NCBI RefSeq assembly: GCF_000757485.1 | Contig: NZ_JPYO01000042.1 | Location: forward strand, 1,032,707 to 1,096,706 | From: Achromobacter sp. RTa | Lineage (GTDB): Bacteria > Pseudomonadota > Gammaproteobacteria > Burkholderiales > Burkholderiaceae_B | Direction: 5' to 3' | DNA: 64,000 bases | Shown here: piece by piece, positions 16,835-24,746 of the stretch | Layout of the letters: every line of letters starts with the position of its first letter | How positions within the stretch are numbered: position 1 is the stretch's first letter | Position numbers and translations under genes: made by a program | The notes under the pieces: model-generated | Told to the model about the DNA's origin: nothing | The model's database searches: none | Seen by the model: only the letters and a program-made list of their open reading frames with translations

Positions 16835-17695
16835 ATGCAATTCTTGCAGGCCCTGGTGGACGGCATCCTGCTTGGCGGCGTTTACGCGGTCATATCGATC
16901 GGTCTCACGCTGGTCTTCGGCGTGGTTTCCATCGTCAACTTCGCCCAGGCCGAGTTCCTGATGGTGGGCATGTTCGTGGCGTATTTCGCCTGGAAACTGC
17001 TGGGGCTCGATCCACTGCTCGGGTCGCTGCTCTCGTTCGCCGTCGCCTTCGTGCTCGGCGTGCTGACGCAGAAGTACCTGATCAACCGGGTAATGAAGGC
17101 CCCGGCGGTCGCTCAGATCTTCCTGACGGTGGGCCTGCTCATCGTCATGGAGAACCTGGCGCTGATTCTGTTCGGGTCCGAGTTCCGGTCGGTGCAGACG
17201 CCCTACCAGATGACGGCGTTCGCGATCGGTCCCATCCTGCTCAGCGCGCCCTATCTGCTGGCCTTCGTGGTGGCATCGGTCGCGGGCCTGGTCCTGTGGT
17301 GGGTGCTGAAGAAAACCTGGTGGGGCATGGCCGTGCGGGCCACCGCGCAGGATCCCATGGCCGCCAGGCTGTCGGGCATTTCCACGCACCGCGTGCATCA
17401 GCTGGCGTTCGGCCTGGGGGTGGGCATGACTGCGCTGGGCGGCGGGATCATCCTGCCCTACCTGACGGCCTCGACCACGGTCGGCGCCCAATTCAGCGTG
17501 CTGATGTTCACCGCCGTCGTGCTGGGCGGCCTGGGCAGCGTGATCGGAGCGGTGGTGGGCGGCGTGGCTGTCGGCGTCATCCAGTCGCTGTCCTCGCTGG
17601 TGCTGCCCATGCAGTTGCAGAACCTGGTGCTCTTCGCGATCTTCATCCTGGTCCTGGCCGTGCGTCCGGAAGGTCTACTGAAAAAGGCGGGCTGA
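16835..17695 (+). CDS. livH: Branched-chain-type ABC permease, LivH family
   Basis: A 286-residue membrane permease with about eight segments. It begins MQFLQALVDGILLGGVYAVI, contains FGVVSIVNFAQAEF (the LivH hallmark) and MAVRATAQDPMAARLSGI, the coupling loop that contacts the ATPases. The ATG at 16835 has GGAGAG at the right distance. It forms the transmembrane pore with the LivM-type protein that follows with one base of overlap. Confidence 0.93.
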   Translation: MQFLQALVDGILLGGVYAVISIGLTLVFGVVSIVNFAQAEFLMVGMFVAYFAWKLLGLDPLLGSLLSFAVAFVLGVLTQKYLINRVMKAPAVAQIFLTVGLLIVMENLALILFGSEFRSVQTPYQMTAFAIGPILLSAPYLLAFVVASVAGLVLWWVLKKTWWGMAVRATAQDPMAARLSGISTHRVHQLAFGLGVGMTALGGGIILPYLTASTTVGAQFSVLMFTAVVLGGLGSVIGAVVGGVAVGVIQSLSSLVLPMQLQNLVLFAIFILVLAVRPEGLLKKAG

Positions 17696-18669
17696 TGACT
17701 CTGAACCGACAATTCCTGCAATGGGCGCTGGTCCTGGCCGTCGCGGCGGGCGCGCCCTGGCTGATGGAGGACCAGGGCTACGGCATCCGTGTCCTGACCC
17801 TGGTGCTGCTGTTCGCCGCCATGGGCCAGTCCTGGAACATCGTGGGCGGGCTGGCCAACCAGATCTCGCTGGGGCACGCGGCATTCTTCGGCCTGGGCGC
17901 CTATACCTCCACCCTGCTGCTCATGCGCTACGGCATTTCCCCCTGGCTGGGCATCGTCGCCGCCATGGGGGTCGCCGCGCTGGCGGGCGCGCTGCTCAGC
18001 CTGCCCACCATGCGGCTGCGCGGCCACTATTTCGCGCTGGCCACGCTGGCCTTCGGCGAAGTGCTGCGTGCCATCGCCAATACCTGGGCATCGGTAACGG
18101 GAGGCCCGGTGGGCGTATCGATCCCGTACTCGGAAGGACTGTCCCAGATGCAGTTCAAGTCCAGCATCCCCTACTACTACCTGATGCTGGGCGCCGCGCT
18201 GATCACCTCCGTCGTGTTCGCGCTTATCAGCCATTCGCGCCTGGGCTACCGCCTGCGCGCGGTGAAGGCCAACCCGCAAGCCGCGGAAGTCATCGGGGTG
18301 AACACCGCCCGCACCCGGATCCTGGCGGCCGTGATCTCCGCCGCGCTGATGGGCGCCTGCGGCACGCTATACGCGCAATTCATCTACTTCTTCGATCCCG
18401 ACACGGTGTTCTCGCTGGTCGGCATCTCGGTGCGCGTCGCGCTCATCTGCATCATCGGCGGCGTGGGCACCGTGGCGGGCCCGCTGATCGGCGCACTAGT
18501 GATCATCCCGCTGGAGGAAGTCTTCAACGACTGGCTGTCCGGCCACACCGCGGGCGTATCGCAGCTGGCCTTCGGTCTGATCCTCATCGCCATCATCCTG
18601 ATCGAGCCTCGCGGCCTGTCGGCGCTGTGGGCGCGGCTGCGGAACCTGACGGGGAGGCAGCATGCCTGA
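17695..18669 (+). CDS. livM: Branched-chain-type ABC permease, LivM family
   Basis: A 324-residue permease with about nine or ten membrane segments. GLANQISLGHAAFFGLGAYTS and LRAVKANPQAAEVIGVNTAR (coupling loop) are typical of LivM. The start at 17695 overlaps the livH stop (TGATG) and the end overlaps livG by eight bases, so translation of the transporter genes is tightly coupled. Confidence 0.93.
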   Translation: MTLNRQFLQWALVLAVAAGAPWLMEDQGYGIRVLTLVLLFAAMGQSWNIVGGLANQISLGHAAFFGLGAYTSTLLLMRYGISPWLGIVAAMGVAALAGALLSLPTMRLRGHYFALATLAFGEVLRAIANTWASVTGGPVGVSIPYSEGLSQMQFKSSIPYYYLMLGAALITSVVFALISHSRLGYRLRAVKANPQAAEVIGVNTARTRILAAVISAALMGACGTLYAQFIYFFDPDTVFSLVGISVRVALICIIGGVGTVAGPLIGALVIIPLEEVFNDWLSGHTAGVSQLAFGLILIAIILIEPRGLSALWARLRNLTGRQHA

Positions 18670-19402
18670 CATCCTCAAGGTCGCCCACATCCAGCGCCGC
18701 TTCGGCGGCCTGAAGGCCGTGGACGACGTATCGTTCACCGTCGCCAAGGGAGACATCCTGGGTCTCATCGGTCCGAACGGGGCGGGCAAGACGACGCTGT
18801 TCAACCTGCTGGTCGGCCTGTACCGCGGCAACGGCGGGCGCATCGAACTGGACGGCCGCGACATCAGCGGCCTGCGCCCCCACCAGATCGCCGCGCTGGG
18901 CATGACCAAGACATTCCAGAACGTGGCGCTGTTCCCTGAAATGACGGTGCTGGACAACGTTCTGGTCGGCGGGCTGCTGCGCCATGACGTGGACCGCGCC
19001 CGCCAGGTCGCGCGCGCCAATCTCGACCGCGTCGGCCTGTCGGCCATCGCGAAAAAACCGGCAGGCGAACTGTCGTTTCCCGAACAGGCGCGGGTAGAGC
19101 TCGCCCGCGCGCTGTGCACGGATCCCAAGGTGTTCCTGCTGGATGAAGTCATGGCGGCGCTGAACGAATCCGAAATGGACGCCATGCTGGACCTGATCCG
19201 CACCCTGCGCGACGAGTCCGGCATCACTTTCATCGTCGTGGAGCACCACATGCGCGCCATCATGCGGCTCTGCAATCGGATCCTGGTGCTGTCGTTCGGC
19301 CAGAAGATAGCCGAAGGCAGCCCGGCCGAGATCGCCTCCAACCCGACCGTGATCGAAGTCTACCTGGGCAAATCGCTGGAACAGGTGGAGGTGCCGGCAT
19401 GA
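18662..19402 (+). CDS. livG: ABC transporter ATP-binding protein, LivG family, with altered signature motif
   Basis: A 246-residue ATPase. Walker A is GPNGAGKTT, the Q-loop MTKTFQNVALF, Walker B KVFLLDE and the H-loop IVVEHHM. The signature that should read LSxGQ is LSFPEQARVELARAL, so the glycine is replaced, and the D-loop reads AALNES. Both changes are in residues that contact nucleotide of the partner subunit. With the LivF-type ATPase, which has a canonical signature, this would make one normal and one weakened ATP site, as in several asymmetric ABC transporters. It overlaps livM by eight and livF by four bases. Confidence 0.9.
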   Translation: MPDILKVAHIQRRFGGLKAVDDVSFTVAKGDILGLIGPNGAGKTTLFNLLVGLYRGNGGRIELDGRDISGLRPHQIAALGMTKTFQNVALFPEMTVLDNVLVGGLLRHDVDRARQVARANLDRVGLSAIAKKPAGELSFPEQARVELARALCTDPKVFLLDEVMAALNESEMDAMLDLIRTLRDESGITFIVVEHHMRAIMRLCNRILVLSFGQKIAEGSPAEIASNPTVIEVYLGKSLEQVEVPA

Positions 19403-20121
19403 GCCCGCCGAACCTGCTGCAGATCGAAGCGCTGACCGCCTCGTACGACCGGAGCCCGGTGTTGCATGACGTGTCGCTGAGCGTGCCGGAAGGCGGCTTC
19501 ATCGCCGTCGTCGGCGCCAATACGGCGGGCAAGAGCACCTTGTTGCGCTGCATCTCCGGCCTGCTGGACAAGACCCGCGGCAGCGTGAAGTTCGACGGCC
19601 AGGAGATCCTGCGCCTCCCGCCGCACCGCATTCCGGAACTGGGCATCGCCCACGTCCCCGAAGGCCGCCACGTATTTCCCGATATGACGGTCGAGGAAAA
19701 CCTGTATCTGGGCGGCTACACCCGCCGCCGCGACACGGCGGCCGTCAGGAGCGACTGCGACCGGATCTACGCCCTGTTCCCCCGGCTGCAAGAGCGCCGG
19801 CGGCAGGCGGCGGGCACGCTGTCCGGCGGCGAGCAGCAGATGGTGGCCTTCGGCCGGGCGCTGATGCTGAAGCCCCGGCTGCTGCTGCTCGACGAGCCCA
19901 GCCACGGCCTCGCGCCGAAAATCGTCGAGGAAATGCACCAGGCCATGGTGGACATCCACCGCAGCGGGCTGACGATCCTGCTGGTGGAACAGAACACCCG
20001 CCTGGCGCTGTCGGTCGCGGAACACGCCTACGTGCTGCAATCCGGCTCCATGGTGCTTTCGGGCCCCAGCAATGCCTTGCTGGAAGACAGCCGGGTGCGC
20101 GCCGCCTACCTGGGGCTGTAG
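19399..20121 (+). CDS. livF: ABC transporter ATP-binding protein, LivF family
   Basis: A 240-residue ATPase. Walker A is GANTAGKST (Thr for the usual second Gly, invariant GKST intact), followed by AHVPEGRHVFPDMTVEENL, the signature TLSGGEQQMVAFGRAL, Walker B LLLLDEPSHGLAP and the H-loop LLVEQN. LivF proteins pair with LivG to power import. Its ATG overlaps the livG stop (ATGA). About 117 bases separate it from the GntR gene that follows on the same strand. Confidence 0.93.
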   Translation: MSPPNLLQIEALTASYDRSPVLHDVSLSVPEGGFIAVVGANTAGKSTLLRCISGLLDKTRGSVKFDGQEILRLPPHRIPELGIAHVPEGRHVFPDMTVEENLYLGGYTRRRDTAAVRSDCDRIYALFPRLQERRRQAAGTLSGGEQQMVAFGRALMLKPRLLLLDEPSHGLAPKIVEEMHQAMVDIHRSGLTILLVEQNTRLALSVAEHAYVLQSGSMVLSGPSNALLEDSRVRAAYLGL

Positions 20122-20238
20122 CGATGGACAGCCGACGGGATATATTGCGTCTTTACGTTGATACGGCGGTTCGCCGCGGCATGGCCATTGGCCTGCGCCG
20201 CCGCGAAAGCCCGCCGGCAGGATAAACGAGAGACTGTT

Positions 20239-20982
20239 ATGGCCACCCCCACTGGCGCGATATTCGAAAAGCCCGCCACCCTGCGCACCCGCGTGGAGGA
20301 ATTCCTGCGCGCGTCCATCATGGACGGGCGGATCAAGGGCGGCGAACGCCTGCGCGAACTGGAACTGTGCGAACAGCTGGGCATCAGCCGCAGCACGCTG
20401 CGCGAGGCGCTGCGCACGCTTGAAGCCGAACGCCTGATTTCCATCGAACCGCACCGCGGCCCCACCGTCGTGCGCATCACCGAAAAGGCCGCGCGCGACC
20501 TCTACGCCCTGCGCGCCCTGCTCGAAGGCTACGCCGCGCACGAATTCGCCCGGCTGGCCGGCGACGCGGACATCGAACGCCTGCGCAAGGCGGTGGACGC
20601 GCTGCATCGCCAGGCCAAGGGCAGCAACAAATCGGCCCTGCTGGCGGCCAAGCGCGATTTCTACGACGTGCTGCTGAGCGGCTGCGACAACGACCTGGTC
20701 AAGGACATGCTGCCCGGGCTGCTGTCGCGCATCAACCTGCTGCGGGCCACCTCGTTCGCGCGCTCGGACCGACTGCCCGAAAGCCTGGCCGAAATCGATC
20801 ATCTGTACGAGCGCATCCGCGCCCGAGACCCGCAAGGGGCGCAAGAGGCCGCCCGGAGCCATATCGTGAACGCCGAGCGCACCGCGCTCGAAGTGCTCCG
20901 GCGCCAACAAGAGGAGACCCAGGGAAGTGAAGGCGATCGTCCAAGAACTGAGGGCCGGGGTAGCGCTGGCCCAGCAGGATAA
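20239..20982 (+). CDS. GntR-family regulator, FCD type
   Basis: A 247-residue regulator. The winged helix reads RTRVEEFLRASIMDGRIKGG, then LCEQLGISRSTLREALRTLE and the wing GPTVVRIT (residues about 14-80); the FCD ligand domain follows. Unusually, its last 56 bases overlap the next gene, and its C-terminal tail (EETQGSEGDRPRTEGRG) is hydrophilic and non-conserved. It probably recognises the ATTGTCTGACAAT boxes upstream of the transporter operon and so controls both divergent units. Start at the ATG at 20239, the one nearest the conserved domain. Confidence 0.9.
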   Translation: MATPTGAIFEKPATLRTRVEEFLRASIMDGRIKGGERLRELELCEQLGISRSTLREALRTLEAERLISIEPHRGPTVVRITEKAARDLYALRALLEGYAAHEFARLAGDADIERLRKAVDALHRQAKGSNKSALLAAKRDFYDVLLSGCDNDLVKDMLPGLLSRINLLRATSFARSDRLPESLAEIDHLYERIRARDPQGAQEAARSHIVNAERTALEVLRRQQEETQGSEGDRPRTEGRGSAGPAG

Positions 20983-22159
20983 GGAATTCCTCTCGGCCGC
21001 CAGGGGCCTGCCCTGCGCCATCTGGCTGCAGGCGGGAGACGACCCCGGCGGCAAGCTGGCTGTCTGGGCCGGCCAGCCCGCCGGCCCCTCGCAGCGCATC
21101 GTCATCAGCGCGCCCCCGGACGCCTGGCAGAAGATGCTCAGCGCCGAGCCGCCTCCGGGCTACCACTCCTTCACCGCCGCGCGCCGCCATGTGCCCGGCT
21201 TGCGCATCAAGGGCGACGCTCTCGCCATTGCCCAGGCCCTGCATCCACTGGAACGGCTGTTTGAAATACTCCGCGGGCAAGTGGACGCCGCCCCCGTCCT
21301 GCTCGACCGGAGCGCGATTTCCGGCCACTACGCCACGGTCGACATCGGCGGGCAGCCCGCCAGCATCCACTACGAAACCAGCGGACTCGAATCCGGCCCG
21401 CCGCTGCTCATGCTGCATACGGCGGGCGCGGACTCCCGCCAGTACCACTCATTGATGGCCGACCCCGGCTTGCAGCGGCAATGGCGCATGATCGCGTTCG
21501 ACATGCCCGGGCACGGCCGCAGCATGCCCTTGCCGGGGCAGGCCTGGACCGAGGCCGGGCGTACGCTCGACGCCTATCTGCAGGCCTGCCTGTCGGTGAT
21601 CCGGCAGGTGGCCCGCGCGCCCGCCGTGCTGCTGGGCTGTTCGATGGGCGCGGCGATGGCGCTGGTCGCGGCCACGCGCAGCCCCGCCGACGTGGCCGGC
21701 GTCGTCGCGCTGGAAGCCCCATGGAAAGCCAGCGGACGGCGCACGCCCATGCTTTGCCACCCCCAGGTGAACCAGGCCGCGCACAACCCCGCCTACGTGC
21801 GCGGGCTGATGGCCCCCCTCTCCTCACTGGAAGCCCGGCGCGACGCGGCGTGGATCTATTCCCAAGGCGGGTTCAATGTCTACGCCAACGACCTCTGGTT
21901 CTACAGCGAAGACTTCGACGCCGCCCGGCACGTGGCCGGATTGGACACCAGCGCCTTCGGCGTCTCACTGCTTACGGGCGCCTACGACTACTCGGCCAGC
22001 CCCGAGGACTCGCGCAAGGTCGCCGCGCTGATACCCGGCGCGCGCTTTGGCGTCATGCCCGAGCTGGGCCACTTCCCCATGACCGAAAACCCGCAGCGGC
22101 TGCTGGAGTACCTGCGGCCGGAACTGGAACACATCCGAGCATCGAGAGGAATCGCATGA
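20927..22159 (+). CDS. Alpha/beta hydrolase with extra N-terminal domain
   Basis: A 410-residue protein with two parts. Residues about 1-118 look like an SCP2-like or nonspecific lipid-carrier fold (AIWLQAGDDPGGKLAVWAG, then ISAPPDAWQKML and IKGDALAIAQAL). Residues 140-405 are an alpha/beta hydrolase with the nucleophile elbow GCSMG (Ser239), Asp354 in GAYDYSAS and His382 in ELGHFPM. The start is a GTG at 20927 behind AGGAGACCCAGGGAA, overlapping the GntR gene by 56 bases. The next gene overlaps its stop (ATGA). The reaction is probably hydrolysis of an ester, lactone or C-C bond; the substrate is unknown. Confidence 0.82.
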   Translation: MKAIVQELRAGVALAQQDKEFLSAARGLPCAIWLQAGDDPGGKLAVWAGQPAGPSQRIVISAPPDAWQKMLSAEPPPGYHSFTAARRHVPGLRIKGDALAIAQALHPLERLFEILRGQVDAAPVLLDRSAISGHYATVDIGGQPASIHYETSGLESGPPLLMLHTAGADSRQYHSLMADPGLQRQWRMIAFDMPGHGRSMPLPGQAWTEAGRTLDAYLQACLSVIRQVARAPAVLLGCSMGAAMALVAATRSPADVAGVVALEAPWKASGRRTPMLCHPQVNQAAHNPAYVRGLMAPLSSLEARRDAAWIYSQGGFNVYANDLWFYSEDFDAARHVAGLDTSAFGVSLLTGAYDYSASPEDSRKVAALIPGARFGVMPELGHFPMTENPQRLLEYLRPELEHIRASRGIA

Positions 22160-22956
22160 CTCTGCCCAATTACGAAGTCTATGCCCTGCGCTATGCGACG
22201 GTCGCGCGCAGCCGGGCCCAGAATTTCATCGCCCCCCCGCCGGATCCGCATGACGGCCCGATGCCGATGGATTATTTCGTCTGGATCATCCGCAACGGCA
22301 GCCGCGTCTATCTCGTCGATACCGGCTTCAACGAGGCCGCCGCCCGGGCCCGCGGCCGCGAGTTCCTGCGTTGCCCGATCGACTCCCTGAAAAAGCTAGG
22401 CATCGCGCCCGCCGACATCCAGGACGTGATCGTGACGCACCTGCACTACGACCACGCGGGCAATATCCGGAAATTGCCGAACGCCCGCCTGCACCTGCAG
22501 GAAAGCGAACTGCACTACGCCTGCGGCTGCAATATGCGCTTCGACATGCTGCGCCACGCGTACGCGGTAGAGGATGTGGTCGACGTAGTGCGCGGCGTCT
22601 ACGACAAGCGCGTGGCCTTCTACCATGGCCACGACGAAATCGCGCCCGGCCTGGAGCTGCTGCATATCGGCGGCCACACGCAGGGCCTGCAATCGGTGCG
22701 CGTGCATACCGCGCGCGGCTGGATGGTGTTGGCGTCCGACGCCAGCCACTACTACGACAACATGGGCTTGCAGGCGCCGTTTCCCATTGTGCACAACGTA
22801 GCCGACATGCTGGCGGGTTACGACACGCTGCTGAAATTCGCGGAATCCCCCGAGCACATCGTCCCCGGGCACGATCCGCTGGTCAGGACCCGCTATCCGG
22901 GCCTGGACGGCACGGATACCGAGGTGGTGGCGCTGCACCTGGGCGGCAAGGCCTGA
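22156..22956 (+). CDS. Metallo-beta-lactamase-fold hydrolase, N-acyl-homoserine-lactonase-like
   Basis: A 266-residue MBL-fold protein. The dinuclear metal motif THLHYDHAGN gives His95, His97, Asp99 and His100; further ligands are in HIGGHTQG, LASDASHY and VPGHDP. The pattern, including the VYLVDTGF strand and the size, matches AttM/AiiA-type lactonases. In this operon a metabolic lactone or similar ester is a likelier substrate than a quorum signal. The ATG at 22156 overlaps the stop of the alpha/beta hydrolase gene. The gene ends four bases from the convergent CobW gene. Confidence 0.87.
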   Translation: MTLPNYEVYALRYATVARSRAQNFIAPPPDPHDGPMPMDYFVWIIRNGSRVYLVDTGFNEAAARARGREFLRCPIDSLKKLGIAPADIQDVIVTHLHYDHAGNIRKLPNARLHLQESELHYACGCNMRFDMLRHAYAVEDVVDVVRGVYDKRVAFYHGHDEIAPGLELLHIGGHTQGLQSVRVHTARGWMVLASDASHYYDNMGLQAPFPIVHNVADMLAGYDTLLKFAESPEHIVPGHDPLVRTRYPGLDGTDTEVVALHLGGKA

Positions 22957-22960
22957 GAGG

Positions 22961-23962
22961 TTACAGGCCCAGCGGCCGCACCAGCTCCTGCGCTTCCTCC
23001 GCGGACAAGTCCTGCACGATCAGGACCAGGCCCGCCCGCCGCGCCGCGTCGTCGGCCACCGCTGCGGTTTCGGGCACTGAGAAGACGTGCCGCACCCCGT
23101 GCACGGCGCGTAGAGTCCCGTCGGACCAGCGCAGCAGCCCCTTGGCGCGCAACAGGCGTTCGCCGATCTGGCGCTGCATGTGCCGGGTCCAGCGCGCATA
23201 GTCGTCCCAACCCACCGGCTGGCGTTGCGGGAACGCATATGAGGCAATGCCGTAGCGCAGCACGTGCGCCAGCGGGGCGAGGATGATCGACGGCCCGGAA
23301 GCCTGGTCTGCGGCATCGAGGTGCTCGGGACGCAAACCGTCGAACAGCGCCGGCGCATCCTCGTCCACGGTATCGGGCGACACCGCGCGGACCGGCGCGG
23401 TGGCGTTGTATCCGCCGAGCGCGGATCGCAGCGCGGCGATATCCGCCGCGCTGGCGAGGTCGGTCTTGGTCAGCGCGATGCGGTCGGCGATCGCGACCTG
23501 GGTACTGGCTTCGCGATAGGCTTCCAGCGTCGCCAGGCCGTGAAGCGCGTCGACCGTCGCCACCACGCCGCCGAAGCGGTAGTGCCGCGCAATCGACGGA
23601 TCGGCGGCCAGCGTATTGATCACGGGGCACGGATCGGCCAGGCCGGAGGTCTCGACCACTACTCGGGCGAACGCGGGCACCTCGCCGCGCAGACGCCGGT
23701 AGTACAGCGATTCCAGCGTGTCCTGCAGCGAGCTCGTGGCCGCGCAGCATAGGCAGCCCGAATCGAGCAACACCACGTCCGAGTCGTCGGCCTTGCCCAC
23801 CAGCATGTGGTCCAGGCCGATCTCGCCGAACTCGTTGATGACCACGGCGGTGTCCGCGAAGCGGGGGCTGCGGACCAGGCAGGACAACAGCGTGGTCTTG
23901 CCGCTGCCCAGGAATCCGGTCAGCAGATAGACGGGGATCGGTCCGGCGACGGCCTCGGACAT
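22961..23962 (-). CDS. CobW/COG0523-family GTPase, probable metallochaperone
   Basis: A 333-residue G3E GTPase. The P-loop GFLGSGKTT is at residues 16-24, the metal-binding GCLCC at 69-73 (Cys70, Cys72, Cys73), Walker-B-like VVVETSGLADP and the guanine motif TKTDLA; a CobW C-terminal domain follows. Such proteins deliver zinc or related metals to specific client enzymes. Located at the end of a minus-strand operon with a dihydropyrimidinase-like metalloenzyme and an amidase, it may metallate that enzyme. Start at 23962, 22 bases after the amidase stop. Confidence 0.87.
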   Translation of the reverse strand: MSEAVAGPIPVYLLTGFLGSGKTTLLSCLVRSPRFADTAVVINEFGEIGLDHMLVGKADDSDVVLLDSGCLCCAATSSLQDTLESLYYRRLRGEVPAFARVVVETSGLADPCPVINTLAADPSIARHYRFGGVVATVDALHGLATLEAYREASTQVAIADRIALTKTDLASAADIAALRSALGGYNATAPVRAVSPDTVDEDAPALFDGLRPEHLDAADQASGPSIILAPLAHVLRYGIASYAFPQRQPVGWDDYARWTRHMQRQIGERLLRAKGLLRWSDGTLRAVHGVRHVFSVPETAAVADDAARRAGLVLIVQDLSAEEAQELVRPLGL

Positions 23963-23984
23963 GGGATGCGCGTCCAGCCCCGGG

Positions 23985-24713
23985 TCAGCCCTGCGCGGCG
24001 CCAGCCGCGTCGGGCAGGTTGCGCAGGTAGTCCTGGACCTCGCGCGACGGGATCACGTCGGCGTACTTGCAGTTCAGGTCGAACAGGCTCATGGCGTGGC
24101 TGGCCTGGAAGCGGTCGAACGCCGCCTCCTCGGGAATGATGACCTTGAAATTATAGGAATAGGCGTCCACCGTCGTGGCGCGCAGGCATCCGGACGACGT
24201 GCAGCCCACCAGGATCAAAGTGTCCACGTCCAGAAAATTCAGGTGGCTCATGAAGATGGTGCCGAAAAAGCACGACGGCTTCTGCTTGGTGATGCGGATG
24301 TCCTGCGGGCGCGGCGCCAGGGGCTCCACCGTCTGGGTGGCATGGGTGTTGGCCAGCACGGTCTTCTCTCCCCCGCGATGGTTCTTGCCCACTTGCACGC
24401 CGCTGTCCAGGAGGTCCGCCCGGCGGCCGCTCTCGGTATAAAAGACGGGAATGTTCTTCTCGCGCGCCAGTTCCAGCAAGGGCACGATATGGGCGACGGC
24501 CTCCCAGGCCTCGCGGCCGCAGTGCGTGCGGTATTGCTTCAGCCCTTCGAGGATGTCTTCGGGCGTGTCACCGCAAAAGTTGTACTGCACGTCGATGATG
24601 AACAGGGCGGGCCGCTTGCCGAAGCCGCCGCGCTTGCCGTAACCGGCCTGCGCCAGCACCTGCTTGTCGCGTTCGGTGAGGAAGTCGTCCCAGATTCGCT
24701 TGGTTTCGCTCAT
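23985..24713 (-). CDS. Isochorismatase-family cysteine hydrolase
   Basis: A 242-residue cysteine hydrolase. The catalytic triad of the family is visible: Asp41 in FIIDVQYNF, Lys145 in KQKPSCFFGT and Cys171 in VGCTSSGCLRAT. Relatives include N-carbamoylsarcosine amidase, maleamate amidase, biuret hydrolase and ureidoacrylate amidase, which cleave amide or carbamoyl bonds. Next to a dihydropyrimidinase-like gene, removal of a carbamoyl or amide group from the ring-opened product is plausible. The start codon at 24713 has several adjacent ATGs in other registers and only a modest ribosome binding site. Confidence 0.88.
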   Translation of the reverse strand: MSETKRIWDDFLTERDKQVLAQAGYGKRGGFGKRPALFIIDVQYNFCGDTPEDILEGLKQYRTHCGREAWEAVAHIVPLLELAREKNIPVFYTESGRRADLLDSGVQVGKNHRGGEKTVLANTHATQTVEPLAPRPQDIRITKQKPSCFFGTIFMSHLNFLDVDTLILVGCTSSGCLRATTVDAYSYNFKVIIPEEAAFDRFQASHAMSLFDLNCKYADVIPSREVQDYLRNLPDAAGAAQG

Positions 24714-24746
24714 GATGATGCCTGCAAGAAAAGTGATGGAGTCAGT

